A DNA stretch of 64,000 nt from Novosphingobium sp. (GTDB lineage Bacteria; Pseudomonadota; Alphaproteobacteria; Sphingomonadales; Sphingomonadaceae): the NCBI RefSeq assembly GCF_027489515.1, contig NZ_JAIXZS010000015.1, positions 62,001-126,000 on the forward strand, given 5' to 3'. The position numbers and the translations under genes are program-made. Positions 1 to 11,937 of this stretch are shown in pieces; position 1 is the first letter of the stretch, and each line of letters begins with the position of its first letter. The notes below the pieces were generated by a model. The model saw only the letters and a list, made by a program, of their open reading frames with translations. It was not told the origin of the DNA and searched no databases.

Positions 1-866
1 GGAAAGCCCGGCTCCATCCGCCGCAAGAATGCCGCGACGGGCGGGCGCGATGCCTTCGCCAGCCGTTCCAGCAGCGCGGGCGAAAGCTGCGTCGCAGTCG
101 AGGGATCGACCGGTATGATCGTCACCTTGGGCCATGGCGCATGCGCCGCCATGCTCGCCGCCTCGGGATCGAAGCGGATGTTGAACTCGCGCCGCGGCGT
201 GTTGACGAACTCGCGCGCGAAGTCGGAAGCGGACTTGCCCTCCAGCACCTGCCGCGGCGCAAGGCTCCCGCCCATGATGACAAGCTCTTTCACCAGCGAG
301 GCAAACTCGGGATCGAGCCGCTGCGCCAAAGCGAGATTGGTCAGCGGCCCGGACGCGATGATCGTCACCTGATGCGGATGCGCGCGCACCGTTCGGATCA
401 GGAACTGCGCCGCCGGCTCGGCCAGCGCCTTCAACTTCGGGTTGCCCCACGGCAAGTCCACGGGATCGAACGGCCCGTGATAGGGCGGCGTCGACTGCGC
501 CGTGGGCTCGGCCCACTGCTTCATGAACGCGCCTTTCCACACCAGCTTGCCGTAAAGCGCCTCCCATCGTCCGGTGCGCGCCTCGCTGTTGAGCAGCGGA
601 AAGGTCGCCCCTTCCGCCACCGGCACTTCGGTGCGGCCGAGCAGTTCCAGCCCGCGAAGCACCATTGCTGTCGCGCGGTTGGCCCAGACATTGCCCGATA
701 CCGTGGTGATCCCCAGCACCTCGACGTTGGCGTCCTCCAGCAGCATCAGATGCGGGATCGCGAAACCCTCGTCATCGATGATCACCTGCCGCTTCGCCTC
801 TGCCGCCGCCGCGGGCGCGAGAGCCCCCAGCAGCATCAGGAGCGCAAGTAGGACCCGCCACGCCAT
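1..866 (-). CDS. Exported nucleoside hydrolase, partial (C-terminus beyond the window)
   Basis: This is an inosine-uridine-preferring nucleoside hydrolase family protein, expected to split nucleosides into base and ribose. Residues 1-22 look like a Sec signal peptide (AWRVLLALLMLLGALAPAAA), so it should act in the periplasm. Family blocks are visible: GITTVSGN, ASGPLTNLA, VIMGGSL and EFNIRFDPEA. The N-terminal calcium and ribose motif, normally DxDPGxDD, reads IDDEGFAI, so both closing aspartates are replaced. Activity may therefore be altered, or this may be a divergent subfamily. The ATG lies 7 nt after the S9 peptidase stop, making it the last visible gene of the purine island. About 288 codons are present and the 3' end is cut off. 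The family call is firm; the activity is inferred. Confidence 0.85.
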   Translation of the reverse strand, partial: MAWRVLLALLMLLGALAPAAAAEAKRQVIIDDEGFAIPHLMLLEDANVEVLGITTVSGNVWANRATAMVLRGLELLGRTEVPVAEGATFPLLNSEARTGRWEALYGKLVWKGAFMKQWAEPTAQSTPPYHGPFDPVDLPWGNPKLKALAEPAAQFLIRTVRAHPHQVTIIASGPLTNLALAQRLDPEFASLVKELVIMGGSLAPRQVLEGKSASDFAREFVNTPRREFNIRFDPEAASMAAHAPWPKVTIIPVDPSTATQLSPALLERLAKASRPPVAAFLRRMEPGF

Positions 867-873
867 CAGCGCC

Positions 874-2946
874 TCACTTCGCCTTGCCCGCCTCGGTGCG
901 GTACTTGTCGAACCACGCGAGGATCGCCGAGGCCTTGGCCGCCGATTGCGAAGGCCGCGCAGTAAAGCCGCCATGGCTCGCGCCCGGCACCTTCACGAGA
1001 GCAGTCGGCACGCCGCGGATCTGCAACGCGGCGTAATACTGCTCGGATTCGCTGACCGGCGTGCGGAAGTCTTCGCTCCCCACCACAACCATCGTCGGCG
1101 TCTTCACATTGCCGACGAGCGAAAGCGGCGAGCGGGTCCAGTAGCTCATCGGGTCTTCCCACGGCTGCTTCTTGAACCAGTAGCGCGAGGTGAAGCCCGT
1201 GCCGTCCATCGTCAACGCCTCGCTGATCCAGTTGATCACCGGCTTCTGCGTCGCCGCCGCCTTGAAGCGGTCAGTCTTGCCGACGATCCAGCTCGTCAAC
1301 ACGCCGCCGCCCGAGCCGCCAGTCACGAAGAGGTTGTCAGGATCGGCCACGCCTTTGGCGATCGCCGCATCCACCGCGCTCATGAGGTCGGTGTAGTCGT
1401 CGCCCGGATAGGCCTTGTCGATTAGGTTGGCAAAGTCGCTGCCATAGGACGTGCTGCCGCGTGGATTGGTGAACAGCACCGCATAGCCGTGCGCGGCATA
1501 AAGCTGATCGTCGCTCGAGAACACCGGACCATAGGCGGTGTGCGGCCCGCCGTGGATCTCGAGGATCAGCGGCACGCGCTTGCCTGCCTGATACCCCGGC
1601 GGCAGCACCAGCCACGCCCCGATCTTGCGCCCGTCGCTCGCCGTCACGTCAAGCGGCTCAACCTTGCCAAGGGTCTTGCCCCCAAGCAGCGTCTCACCCA
1701 GCTGCGTCATTTGCCGCTTGCCGACAAAGAGATTGGCCGGGCGCACACCGCCGCTCATGTCGCCAGTCCAGGCAATCACCCCGCCCTTGGAAACGCTGAA
1801 GCTGCCGCCCGTATAGGGCCGGTCGAGTCCGCCTCCGGCAAGGCCCTCGGCCAGCACCGTCAGCTTGCCCGCCAGATCGACCCGCGCCACCTTGCGCACC
1901 GCCTTGTCGTCGAAGGCGACATAGACCGAGCGCCCGTCTGCGGCCCACTGCACATCCTCGATGCTGCGATCAAGCCCGGCGGTCAGCGCCTTTGCGTTCG
2001 CCCCATCACGGTCCATTACATAGAGCACGTCGGCCTGATAACTCTGGTGCGTGTCGTCATAGCCAAGGTAGGCGATCTTGCTGCCATCGGGCGAAACCAC
2101 GGCGCCATGATCCGGCCCGTAGCGCTTGGTCAGCTGTGTCAGCGCCCCGCTCGCCACATCGAGCGCGAAGACTTCGCTATCATTCGGCTCCCGCTCCCAG
2201 TCCGCCCGGCGATTGGAGGCAAGCACCAGGGTCTTGCCATCGGGTGCGAACGAGAGCGGTCCCGAAACGTCGAAGTTCCCGAACGTCAACTGGCGCGGCG
2301 CGCCGCCATCGGCAGCGACGATAAACACCTGATCGAACCCCGGCTTGAGATAGCCACCGCCATCGCCCCGGTAGGTCACGCGGTCGATCACCTCGAGCGG
2401 CTCGGCCCACTTCGCCCCCTCGGGCTTGGCAGGCGCGGCGCCGAATTTTGTCGGCTCGCCCGGCACGTGCATCACGTAAGCGATCTGCTTTCCGTCCGGC
2501 GACCACGCGAGGCTTGACGGCGAATCCGGGAGGCTGGTGATCCGCGCCGTCGCCCCGCTGTCCATCCAGCGCACATAGAGTTGCGGCGCGCCGCCCTCCT
2601 CAGCGCCGACATAGGCGAGCCGCTTGCCATCGGGCGACCAGACCGGAGCAAACTGCGATCCTGCGCCGGCCAACGGCACCTGTTCACCGGTCTTCACATC
2701 AACCAGCCAGATCGCCGAGCGCATTTTGTCGGCCATCACGTCGCCCGACTTGCGCACATAGGCGACGCGCGCGCCGTCCGGGCTGATCTGCGGGCTGTCC
2801 GCAATTTCGAGGCCGAAGAGGTCAGCCCCGCCGAACAGCCGCGAAGGCTGCTCGGTCGTCGCGGCCGGCGCGGGCGCTGCCAGGTTCTGGGCCATGACCG
2901 GCACCGCAGTGGAAAGAAGAAGCAAGGCAAGCGTCTGGCGAAGCAT
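874..2946 (-). CDS. Exported S9 family prolyl-oligopeptidase-type peptidase
   Basis: A 690-residue serine peptidase of the dipeptidyl or acylaminoacyl peptidase type. The start was placed at MLRQTLALLLLSTAVPVMAQ, which gives a clean signal peptide; the open frame continues upstream without signal-like sequence. The first two thirds are WD40-like beta-propeller repeats (LAWSPDGKQIAYV, WSPDGKRLAYVG). The C-terminal alpha/beta hydrolase domain shows the nucleophile in GGSGGG (Ser about 545), the acid in GSEDFRTP (Asp about 626) and the histidine in GASHGG (His about 658). It lies 70 nt downstream of the adenine deaminase gene and 7 nt ahead of the nucleoside hydrolase gene. A peptidase has no obvious purine role; it may simply share the transcript and supply nitrogen from peptides. 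Confidence 0.88.
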   Translation of the reverse strand: MLRQTLALLLLSTAVPVMAQNLAAPAPAATTEQPSRLFGGADLFGLEIADSPQISPDGARVAYVRKSGDVMADKMRSAIWLVDVKTGEQVPLAGAGSQFAPVWSPDGKRLAYVGAEEGGAPQLYVRWMDSGATARITSLPDSPSSLAWSPDGKQIAYVMHVPGEPTKFGAAPAKPEGAKWAEPLEVIDRVTYRGDGGGYLKPGFDQVFIVAADGGAPRQLTFGNFDVSGPLSFAPDGKTLVLASNRRADWEREPNDSEVFALDVASGALTQLTKRYGPDHGAVVSPDGSKIAYLGYDDTHQSYQADVLYVMDRDGANAKALTAGLDRSIEDVQWAADGRSVYVAFDDKAVRKVARVDLAGKLTVLAEGLAGGGLDRPYTGGSFSVSKGGVIAWTGDMSGGVRPANLFVGKRQMTQLGETLLGGKTLGKVEPLDVTASDGRKIGAWLVLPPGYQAGKRVPLILEIHGGPHTAYGPVFSSDDQLYAAHGYAVLFTNPRGSTSYGSDFANLIDKAYPGDDYTDLMSAVDAAIAKGVADPDNLFVTGGSGGGVLTSWIVGKTDRFKAAATQKPVINWISEALTMDGTGFTSRYWFKKQPWEDPMSYWTRSPLSLVGNVKTPTMVVVGSEDFRTPVSESEQYYAALQIRGVPTALVKVPGASHGGFTARPSQSAAKASAILAWFDKYRTEAGKAK

Positions 2947-3016
2947 GGCAAAATCCCATGAAATGGAGCGTTGCGCCGTCATTGGCCCGCGCGCCCGTCC
3001 CCACGCAAGAGGTGTT

Positions 3017-5311
<2,295 letters not shown>

Positions 5312-5315
<4 letters not shown>

Positions 5316-6253
5316 GCCGCAACAGCCTGCACCGCGGCCACTTGCGGCAATTGCAGCAGCTGCGCCAGCAGTGCGATGGCGATTACATCGGGCTCCTTGC
5401 CCGTCACGCCCGGCAGGCCGATCGGGCACGACAGCCGCCCGCGCGCCTCGGCAGAGACTTCGTCCCGCTCCAGCCGCGCGAGAAACCGCGCGCGCTTGGT
5501 CTGCGAACCGATCAACCCGGTGAACGCGAGAGCCGACCGTCGCAGCGCCGCCAAGGTCAGCCGATAATCCAGCGCGTGGTCATGAGTCAGGATCACCAGC
5601 GCCGCCTCGTCCGGCGCCTCCGCCACACATTCGATCAGCGCGCTCTCCGGCACCACCGTCACGCCTGCAATATCCTCGAACACCGGCCGCGTATCGAACC
5701 AGGCCAGCCGCACCGGCAGCCCGCCAGCATGGCGCGCAATCGCCTGCCCCACATGGCCAGCCCCGAACAGCCAGAGCGGCCGCCGGAAACCACCGATCAC
5801 CTCGGCCAGCCGCGAGCCCTCGCATGGCTTGTCGCCCCGCGCCGAAAGCGGCACCGTCGGTCCATCGCTGACTTGCCGCTCGATCCCGCCGGCGCGCAAC
5901 ACGCTCACCAGCACTCGGCCCTCGCGCGCTTCAGCCAGCCAGCCCAGTGCCGCGCGGTCGACATGCTCGACGAAGAGCCGGACACGCCCGCCGCAACACT
6001 GCCCCAGCAGCGGCCCCAGCGGATAGTCCTGCACCCGCCACGTCCCCGGCGCATGGCCCAGAACGGAGCGCGCCTGCTCCGCCGCGTGAAATTCCAGCGC
6101 CCCGCCGCCAATCGTGCCGAAGAGCCCGTCTGCGGTCACCAGCATCCGCGTCCCCGCACCGCGCGGCGCGGAGCCTTCGGTCGCCAGCACGCTGACCATC
6201 GCCACAGGCCCTGCCGCCGCCAGCTGTGCCAGATCGTCCAGCCACCGAGTCAT
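5312..6253 (-). CDS. xdhC: Xanthine dehydrogenase accessory protein XdhC
   Basis: A 313-residue molybdenum-cofactor insertion chaperone. XdhC proteins bind the cofactor, help its sulfuration and load it into XdhB. The N-terminal block VLATEGSAPRGAGTRM and the GGGALEF motif are characteristic. A Rossmann-like segment, FGAGHVGQAIARHAG, lies near residue 170. The start ATG overlaps the xdhB stop by 4 nt and the stop overlaps guaD by 4 nt, so xdhA-xdhB-xdhC-guaD look translationally coupled. Length is usual for the family. Confidence 0.94.
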
Positions 6254-8556
6254 CCGCGCAAACTCGCAATCGCGCGCAGCACCGCCCCAGGCGTCGCCGG
6301 CGCATCGAGCTTGGGCAGCTCGCGCACTTCAGGCGCCGTTGCCGCGATCGCCGCCGAGATCGCGCAGAACACGGAGTTCGCCAGCATCAGCGGCGGCTCG
6401 CCCACCGCCTTGGAGCGGTGGATCGTCGGCTTCACGTTTTCCCCGTCCCACAAGTCGATCCGCATCCGCTTCGGCCGATCAGAGGCTGTCGGCACCTTGT
6501 AGGTCGCGGGCGAATGGTTGAGCAGCCGGCCCTTGGCGTCCCACTCGACCACTTCGGTGGTCAGCCAGCCCTGCCCTTGCACGAAGCCGCCTTCGATCTG
6601 CCCGCGGTCGATCGCAGGGTTCAGCGAGCGCCCCACATCATGCAGGATATCGACGGCCAGCACCTTGTGCTCACCCGTCAGCGTATCGACGACCACTTCC
6701 GAAACCGCCGCGCCATAGGCAAAGTAGTAGAACGGCCGACCCCGGTGTGAAGCGCGGTCGTATTCGATCTCAGGCGTCGCGTAGAACCCGGTCGAAGACA
6801 GCGAAATCCGCCCGAGCCACGCTTTCCGTGCCGCCTCGGCAAAGCTCATCCGCGCATCGCCTGCGATCACCCCATCAGGGGTAAAGCTGACGTCATCCGC
6901 CGTGCAGCCGAACACTCCCGCGAGGAAATCGGCCATCCGCCCACGGATCGCCATGGCCGCGCGCCATGCCGCCATGCCGTTGAGGTCGGCGCCGGAGGAC
7001 GCCGCCGTCGCCGAGGTATTGGGCACCTTGTCCGTCCGCGTCGCAGTGATCCGCACCGTATCGACGCCCACGCCAAAGACGTCCGCCACGATCTGCGCGA
7101 TCTTGATGTGCAGCCCCTGCCCCATCTCGGTCCCACCATGGTTCGCCTGGATCGAGCCATCCGAGTAGACATGGACCAGCGCACCCGCCTGGTTGAGATG
7201 CGTCGTCGTGAAGCTGATGCCGAACTTCACGGGCGTCAGCGCGATCCCCTTCTTTAGCACCGGCGAGCCCGCATTGAAGGCTGCAATCGCCTCCCGCCTT
7301 GCATCATAGCGAGCCGTTTCTCGAAGCCGTGCAATGATTTGCGGGGCGATGTTGTCCTCGATGGTCATGCCATAGGGCGTCACATCACGCCCCGGCCCAT
7401 AGAGATTGCGCTCCCGTACGACGAGCGGATCGAGCCCCAGCCGCGCCGCCACATGGTCGCACACACGCTCGATCGCCAGCATCCCCTGCGGCCCGCCAAA
7501 GCCCCGGAACGCCGTCGCCGATACCGTATTGGTCTTCAGCCGCTCCGAGAGGATTTCCACGTCTGGCAAGAAATAGCAGTTGTCCGCATGGAACATCGTC
7601 CGGTCGTTGATGCCTGGCGAGAGGTCCATCGTCGCTCCGCATCGTCCGCCGAAGCGCAGCTTCACTGCCGAAAGCCGCCCTTCGCCATCGTGGCCGACCT
7701 CATAGTCCACCTCGAAGTCATGCCGCTTGCCGGTCACGATCATGTCGTCATCGCGGTCGCAGCGGAACTTGGCCGCCCGGCCGGTATGGTGCACCACCAG
7801 CGCGGCGGCAGCGGCAAACAGCGCCGCCTGGCTTTCCTTGCCGCCAAACGCCCCGCCCATGCGCCGCACTTCCACCGTGACGTCAGCGCTGGGTTTCCCC
7901 AGCAGATGCGCCACCAGATGTTGCACCTCGCTCGGATGCTGGCTCGAGGAGACGACGTGAATCTGCCCGTCCTCCCCCGGCCGCGCGTGAGCCACTTGTC
8001 CCTCCAGATAGAAGTGATCCTGCGCCCCGATCTTGAGGCTTCCGGAAAGATGGTGCTCGGCCGCTGCCAGCGCCGAATCAGCATCCCCGCGCGCCATGCG
8101 CTGGTCCGCCTCGATCCGCGAACCTATCCCGCGCGCCTGCTCCACGGTAATCGCCGGCTCGAGCGGTTCGTACCTCACTTTGCCCAGCCGCGCCGCCTTG
8201 CGCGCCGCCAGCCGCGTCTCCGCTGCCACCAGAAAGACGGGCTGGCCATGGCTCACCACTTCACCATCCGCGAGCACCCGGTCGTCATGCGCAATCGGGC
8301 CGACATTGTTTTCACCCGGAATATCCGCCGCGGTGTAGACCGCCACGACCCCCGGAAACGCGCGGACGGCATCGAGGTCCATGCCCACGATCCGCGCCCG
8401 CGCCTCGCTCGAAAGCCCGAAAGCGAGATTCAGCGTGCCGGGCAACTCGGGCTCGTCATCGACGTACCGCGCGAGGCCTGCCACATGCAGGTGCGCACTG
8501 TCATGCGGCAGCGCCGGCATCGCGGCTTCCGGCCAGAGCGGGTTCCCCTCCGCCAT
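6250..8556 (-). CDS. xdhB: Xanthine dehydrogenase, molybdopterin-binding subunit
   Basis: A 768-residue catalytic subunit that oxidises hypoxanthine and xanthine to urate at the molybdenum centre. Family motifs are GGAFGGKE near residue 245, FRGFGGPQG, GTEMGQGLH and, near the C-terminus, KAVGEPPLM, whose glutamate is the expected catalytic base. The start MAEGNPLWPE overlaps the xdhA stop by one base (TGATG). The open frame extends further upstream but into xdhA coding sequence. The split XdhA/XdhB arrangement is the bacterial form of the enzyme. Neighbours upstream and downstream are other purine degradation enzymes, which supports xanthine as substrate. Confidence 0.95.
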   Translation of the reverse strand: MAEGNPLWPEAAMPALPHDSAHLHVAGLARYVDDEPELPGTLNLAFGLSSEARARIVGMDLDAVRAFPGVVAVYTAADIPGENNVGPIAHDDRVLADGEVVSHGQPVFLVAAETRLAARKAARLGKVRYEPLEPAITVEQARGIGSRIEADQRMARGDADSALAAAEHHLSGSLKIGAQDHFYLEGQVAHARPGEDGQIHVVSSSQHPSEVQHLVAHLLGKPSADVTVEVRRMGGAFGGKESQAALFAAAAALVVHHTGRAAKFRCDRDDDMIVTGKRHDFEVDYEVGHDGEGRLSAVKLRFGGRCGATMDLSPGINDRTMFHADNCYFLPDVEILSERLKTNTVSATAFRGFGGPQGMLAIERVCDHVAARLGLDPLVVRERNLYGPGRDVTPYGMTIEDNIAPQIIARLRETARYDARREAIAAFNAGSPVLKKGIALTPVKFGISFTTTHLNQAGALVHVYSDGSIQANHGGTEMGQGLHIKIAQIVADVFGVGVDTVRITATRTDKVPNTSATAASSGADLNGMAAWRAAMAIRGRMADFLAGVFGCTADDVSFTPDGVIAGDARMSFAEAARKAWLGRISLSSTGFYATPEIEYDRASHRGRPFYYFAYGAAVSEVVVDTLTGEHKVLAVDILHDVGRSLNPAIDRGQIEGGFVQGQGWLTTEVVEWDAKGRLLNHSPATYKVPTASDRPKRMRIDLWDGENVKPTIHRSKAVGEPPLMLANSVFCAISAAIAATAPEVRELPKLDAPATPGAVLRAIASLRG

Positions 8557-9977
8557 CAACAGGCCTCCACATCGAGCACCGAGACTGCCACGCCCTGCTC
8601 GCGGTGCCACAGCCGCCACAGCAGCGCCGCCGCTGCCTCGATGCGATAGGCTGCCGTGCCGCGCACATCGGTCAGCGGGCTGAAATCGCTCTTCAGCGCC
8701 TCGCCCGCCGCCACAATCGTCGCCTCGCCAAACGGTTGGCCGACCAATGCCGCCTCGCACTCCACCGCCCGCCGGGGTATCGCTGCCATACCGCCAAACG
8801 CTACCCTTGCGGCGATAATCGTCCCCGCCTCCACCTTCAGCGCAAAAGCTCCCAGAACCGCAGAGATATCGCTGTCAAACCGCCGCGAAAGCTTGGAAAT
8901 GTGAACCTGGCTGCCAGTCTCGGGACGCGGTATGAAGACGCTCTCGACGAATTCCCCCGGCCGCCGGTCCTGCTTCCCGTAATCAAGGAAATAGGCTTCC
9001 AGCGGCATGGTCCGCTGCCCTGCAGCCGAGCGGAGCGTCAGTTCCGCCCCCAGCGCAATGAGCGCCGGCGGCCCGTCGCCGATGGGCGAACCATTGGCGA
9101 TGTTGCCGCAAACCGTCGCCGAAGACCGCACTTGCAGCCCCCCGATCCGCCGAACCAGTTCGCCCAGATCCGGATGAAGCCGCGCCAGCGCCTCATGAGC
9201 CTCGGCATAGCGCACCCCTGCGCCCAACCGCACGCCGTCCGCCGTCTCTTCGATGGCCTTGAGGTCTGCGACATCGCCAATGAACACCAGCGCATCCAGA
9301 TCGCGCAACCCCTTGGTCACCCACAGCCCCACATCGGTCGCCCCAGCCACGATCCGCGCCTGCGGATGCACTGCCAGCACCTCCACCAGCTCGCTTGAGG
9401 AACGCGGCACAAACCACTGCCGTTCTTCGAAAGTGCCGGCTGCCATGCAACCGCCTGCAAGGCCAGCAAGCGCCGCCGCAACAGCGCCATCATCCTGCGT
9501 CAGCCTCGGCACCGCTTCCCCCGCCTCAAGGATCGGCCCATAGCCCGTGCACCGGCACAAGTTCCCGGCGATCGCATCCGCTACCGGCAGTTCGCTGCCC
9601 AACGCCCCGATCGCCCGCCCATGCAGCGACATCACGAAGCCCGGCGTGCAAAACCCGCATTGCGAGCTGCCGTTCGCCGCCATGCACACCTGCAACGGAT
9701 TGAGCCCGCCGTCCGCCGAAAGGCTCTCCACCGTCATCACCGCCTTGCCGTGGACCATCGGCAGAAACTGGATGCAGGCATTCACCGCGCGCCATTGCAC
9801 CTTGCGGCCCCCAGCCTCGCCCACCAGCACCGTGCAGGCCCCGCAGTCCCCTTCGGCGCAGCCTTCCTTGGTGCCCGTCCGCCGCAGCGGCCCACGCAAG
9901 GTTTCGAGCAGGGTGCCAGTCGGATCGGGCTGAGCCAGCTCCACAACCTCGCCATCAAGCAGGAAGCGCACCGCCAC
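8556..9977 (-). CDS. xdhA: Xanthine dehydrogenase small subunit (2Fe-2S and FAD domains)
   Basis: A 473-residue electron-transfer subunit. The N-terminal plant-type ferredoxin domain has the cysteine cluster CAEGDCGACTV and a fourth cysteine in NACIQF. The second 2Fe-2S domain has CGFCTPGF and NLCRCTGYG. The FAD-binding domain starts around residue 190 (VAGATDVGLWV) and contains GGLQVRSSATVCGNIANGSP. Together with XdhB it passes electrons from xanthine to NAD+. It starts 3 nt after the hiuH stop and ends in a one-base overlap with xdhB. Confidence 0.95.
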   Translation of the reverse strand: MAVRFLLDGEVVELAQPDPTGTLLETLRGPLRRTGTKEGCAEGDCGACTVLVGEAGGRKVQWRAVNACIQFLPMVHGKAVMTVESLSADGGLNPLQVCMAANGSSQCGFCTPGFVMSLHGRAIGALGSELPVADAIAGNLCRCTGYGPILEAGEAVPRLTQDDGAVAAALAGLAGGCMAAGTFEERQWFVPRSSSELVEVLAVHPQARIVAGATDVGLWVTKGLRDLDALVFIGDVADLKAIEETADGVRLGAGVRYAEAHEALARLHPDLGELVRRIGGLQVRSSATVCGNIANGSPIGDGPPALIALGAELTLRSAAGQRTMPLEAYFLDYGKQDRRPGEFVESVFIPRPETGSQVHISKLSRRFDSDISAVLGAFALKVEAGTIIAARVAFGGMAAIPRRAVECEAALVGQPFGEATIVAAGEALKSDFSPLTDVRGTAAYRIEAAAALLWRLWHREQGVAVSVLDVEAC

Positions 9978-9980
9978 GGC

Positions 9981-10310
9981 TCAGCTCCCCCGATAGGTCG
10001 AATAAGCGAAGGGCGAGACAAGCAGCGGCACGTGATAGTGCCCGTCGTCAGAGACCCCGAAGGCAATCCGCACGTCGCCCAGAAACGGCGGATCGGGCAG
10101 CGCGACACCTTCGCCGGCAAAATACTCTGCCACTGCAAAGGTCAGCGCGTAGCGACCCGGCCCAAGCTCGGGCATGCCCGGGCAACGCCCATCGGCATTG
10201 GTCTCACCGGCGAAAAGTGCTTCGCCTGCCGCGTCCTCGAGCCAGAGCTGCATGCCTGCGGCCGGCCTCCCGTGCATCGTATCGAGCACATGTGTCGAAA
10301 GCGTCGTCAT
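9981..10310 (-). CDS. hiuH: 5-hydroxyisourate hydrolase
   Basis: A 109-residue transthyretin-like enzyme that opens 5-hydroxyisourate, the product of urate oxidation, to OHCU. Signature elements are the N-terminal LSTHVLDTMHGRPA, the central YHVPLLVSPFAYSTY and the C-terminal tetrapeptide YRGS that separates true HIU hydrolases from transthyretins. There is no signal peptide. The ATG overlaps the puuD stop by one base, so the enzyme making 5-hydroxyisourate and the one consuming it are made from coupled cistrons. Confidence 0.95.
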   Translation of the reverse strand: MTTLSTHVLDTMHGRPAAGMQLWLEDAAGEALFAGETNADGRCPGMPELGPGRYALTFAVAEYFAGEGVALPDPPFLGDVRIAFGVSDDGHYHVPLLVSPFAYSTYRGS

Positions 10311-11500
10311 CAGGGTGCTCCTGCCTCGATCCAGCGGCCCAGCGCTTCGCGCTCGGCGCGTGTCATCCCGGTGGTATTGCCCAGCGGCATGATCTCCGCA
10401 TCGACGGCCACCTTCTTCACCCGCGCAGCGAACTGGCGAGCGTGCTCATGGCTTTCGAGCATGACACCCAGAGGCGGCGCTGTGACGAGATCGCTGGTCG
10501 GCTTTTCGGCATGGCAGCTTGTGCAATGCTTGGCGAAAATCGGCTCGACACTGGCCCAGTCCGAAGACCCATTTGCCGCGCGCTTCGCCCCCGCCTTTTC
10601 TGCCGAGACATAGGTCACGCTCACCAGCGCCAGCACCGCCGCGGCGAGGATCGCGCGTCCCAGTGGCTGGCCCCGGTGCCGCAAGTTGAACACATGACGC
10701 ACCGCCACGCCGGTCGCGCCCAGCAGCGCCAGCACCAGCCAGGGCCGCTGCGCACCGAAGGTCATCGCGTAGTGGTGGCTGATCATGATGAACAGCACCG
10801 GCAAGGTCATGTAGTTGTTGTGCAGGGAGCGTGCTTTCGCCGCCTTGCCCAGAGCCGGATCGGGCACCTCGCCTTTGACCAACGCCGCCACCACCTTGCG
10901 CTGGTTCGGAATGATCACGAAGAACACGTTGCCGACCATGGCCGTGCCGATGATCGCTCCCACATGAAGATAGGCCCCGCGCGCGCTGAACACCTGGCAC
11001 AGCCCCCAGGCTGCACTTACCAGCACGGCAAACCACACCGCGCCCAGCAGCCGGTCATCGCCCCCCAGCGGCGAACGGCAAAGGCCATCGTAGATCAGCC
11101 ACCCGACCGCCAGCACCGCCGCGCCGATCCCCGAAGCCTGCAGCGGCGTCAGCGCAGCCTTCGCCGGATCAATGAGGAAGCTCGCCGCGCCCACCCAGTA
11201 AACCAGCACCAGTAGCAGAAAGCCCGTCACCCAGGTGGTGTAGGCCTCCCATTTGAACCAGTGCAGGTCCTCCGGCATCTGGCTCGGCGCGACCTGATAC
11301 TTCTGCTTGTGGTAAAACCCGCCGCCGTGGACCGACCACACCTCACCCGAGGCCTCACCGGATTTCGGCGGCACGAGATGGTTGTCGAGCCACACGAAAT
11401 AGAACGACGAGCCGATCCACGCGATACCGGCGGTCAGGTGGAACCAGCGGATCGCCAGATTGAGCCATTCGCCAAGATCGATGGTCACGGCGATATTCAT
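10310..11500 (-). CDS. puuD: Membrane urate hydroxylase with C-terminal cytochrome c domain
   Basis: A 396-residue integral membrane protein of the PuuD family, which oxidises urate to 5-hydroxyisourate in bacteria lacking the soluble uricase. The first 300 residues carry about eight hydrophobic segments with conserved histidines (RWFHLTAGIAWIGSSF, SHHYAMTF). The last about 100 residues form a cytochrome c domain with CTSCH near residue 333 and a methionine-containing EIMPLGNTTGMT segment. Electrons should therefore go to the respiratory chain and not to oxygen as hydrogen peroxide. It overlaps uraD by 4 nt and hiuH by 1 nt. No soluble uricase gene is visible in the window. Confidence 0.93.
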   Translation of the reverse strand: MNIAVTIDLGEWLNLAIRWFHLTAGIAWIGSSFYFVWLDNHLVPPKSGEASGEVWSVHGGGFYHKQKYQVAPSQMPEDLHWFKWEAYTTWVTGFLLLVLVYWVGAASFLIDPAKAALTPLQASGIGAAVLAVGWLIYDGLCRSPLGGDDRLLGAVWFAVLVSAAWGLCQVFSARGAYLHVGAIIGTAMVGNVFFVIIPNQRKVVAALVKGEVPDPALGKAAKARSLHNNYMTLPVLFIMISHHYAMTFGAQRPWLVLALLGATGVAVRHVFNLRHRGQPLGRAILAAAVLALVSVTYVSAEKAGAKRAANGSSDWASVEPIFAKHCTSCHAEKPTSDLVTAPPLGVMLESHEHARQFAARVKKVAVDAEIMPLGNTTGMTRAEREALGRWIEAGAP

Positions 11501-11937
11501 CGCGCGTCCTCTAATCTCAGCCGCACGATCTCGCCGATCTGCGCGATCGCAGTGGTGATCTCAGTCTCCCGATCATTCGCCAGCCGCGCTTCCATCGCCG
11601 CGAGAATGCCCGCCTTGTCGGTAAGCCGCACGCAGATGATGAAAGGAAATCCGAAGCGCTCGCGATAGGCTGCATTGAGTGCATGGAACCGCGCAAACTC
11701 CTCCTCCGTCAGCCGGTCGAGCCCCGCGCTCGCCTGCTCGGCCGCCGAGGCCTCGGTCAGGGTGCGGTCAATCGCCGCCTTTCCTGCCAGCTCCGGATGC
11801 GCGCGGATCAGCGCCAGCTGCTCCTCGGGCGACGCCGCATGGACCACCGCCATCAGGTCTGCATGCCGGTCCCCGCTCGATGGCAGCGCATCCGCCCGCG
11901 CTTCGACCCAGGGGCTATGTTCGAAAAGCGCGGTCAC
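11497..11937 (-). CDS. uraD: OHCU decarboxylase
   Basis: A 146-residue 2-oxo-4-hydroxy-4-carboxy-5-ureidoimidazoline decarboxylase, giving S-allantoin. Characteristic elements are the catalytic histidine in RAHPELAGKAA, followed by SAAEQASAGLDRLT and the FGFPFIICVR strand. Length is normal for a stand-alone UraD. It overlaps hpxZ and puuD by 4 nt each, placing it in the coupled urate-to-allantoin block. Confidence 0.93.
   Translation of the reverse strand: MTALFEHSPWVEARADALPSSGDRHADLMAVVHAASPEEQLALIRAHPELAGKAAIDRTLTEASAAEQASAGLDRLTEEEFARFHALNAAYRERFGFPFIICVRLTDKAGILAAMEARLANDRETEITTAIAQIGEIVRLRLEDAR

Noticed and set aside
7339..8649. 436-codon plus-strand open frame opposite xdhB
   Set aside because: Antisense shadow of a gene with firm catalytic motifs.
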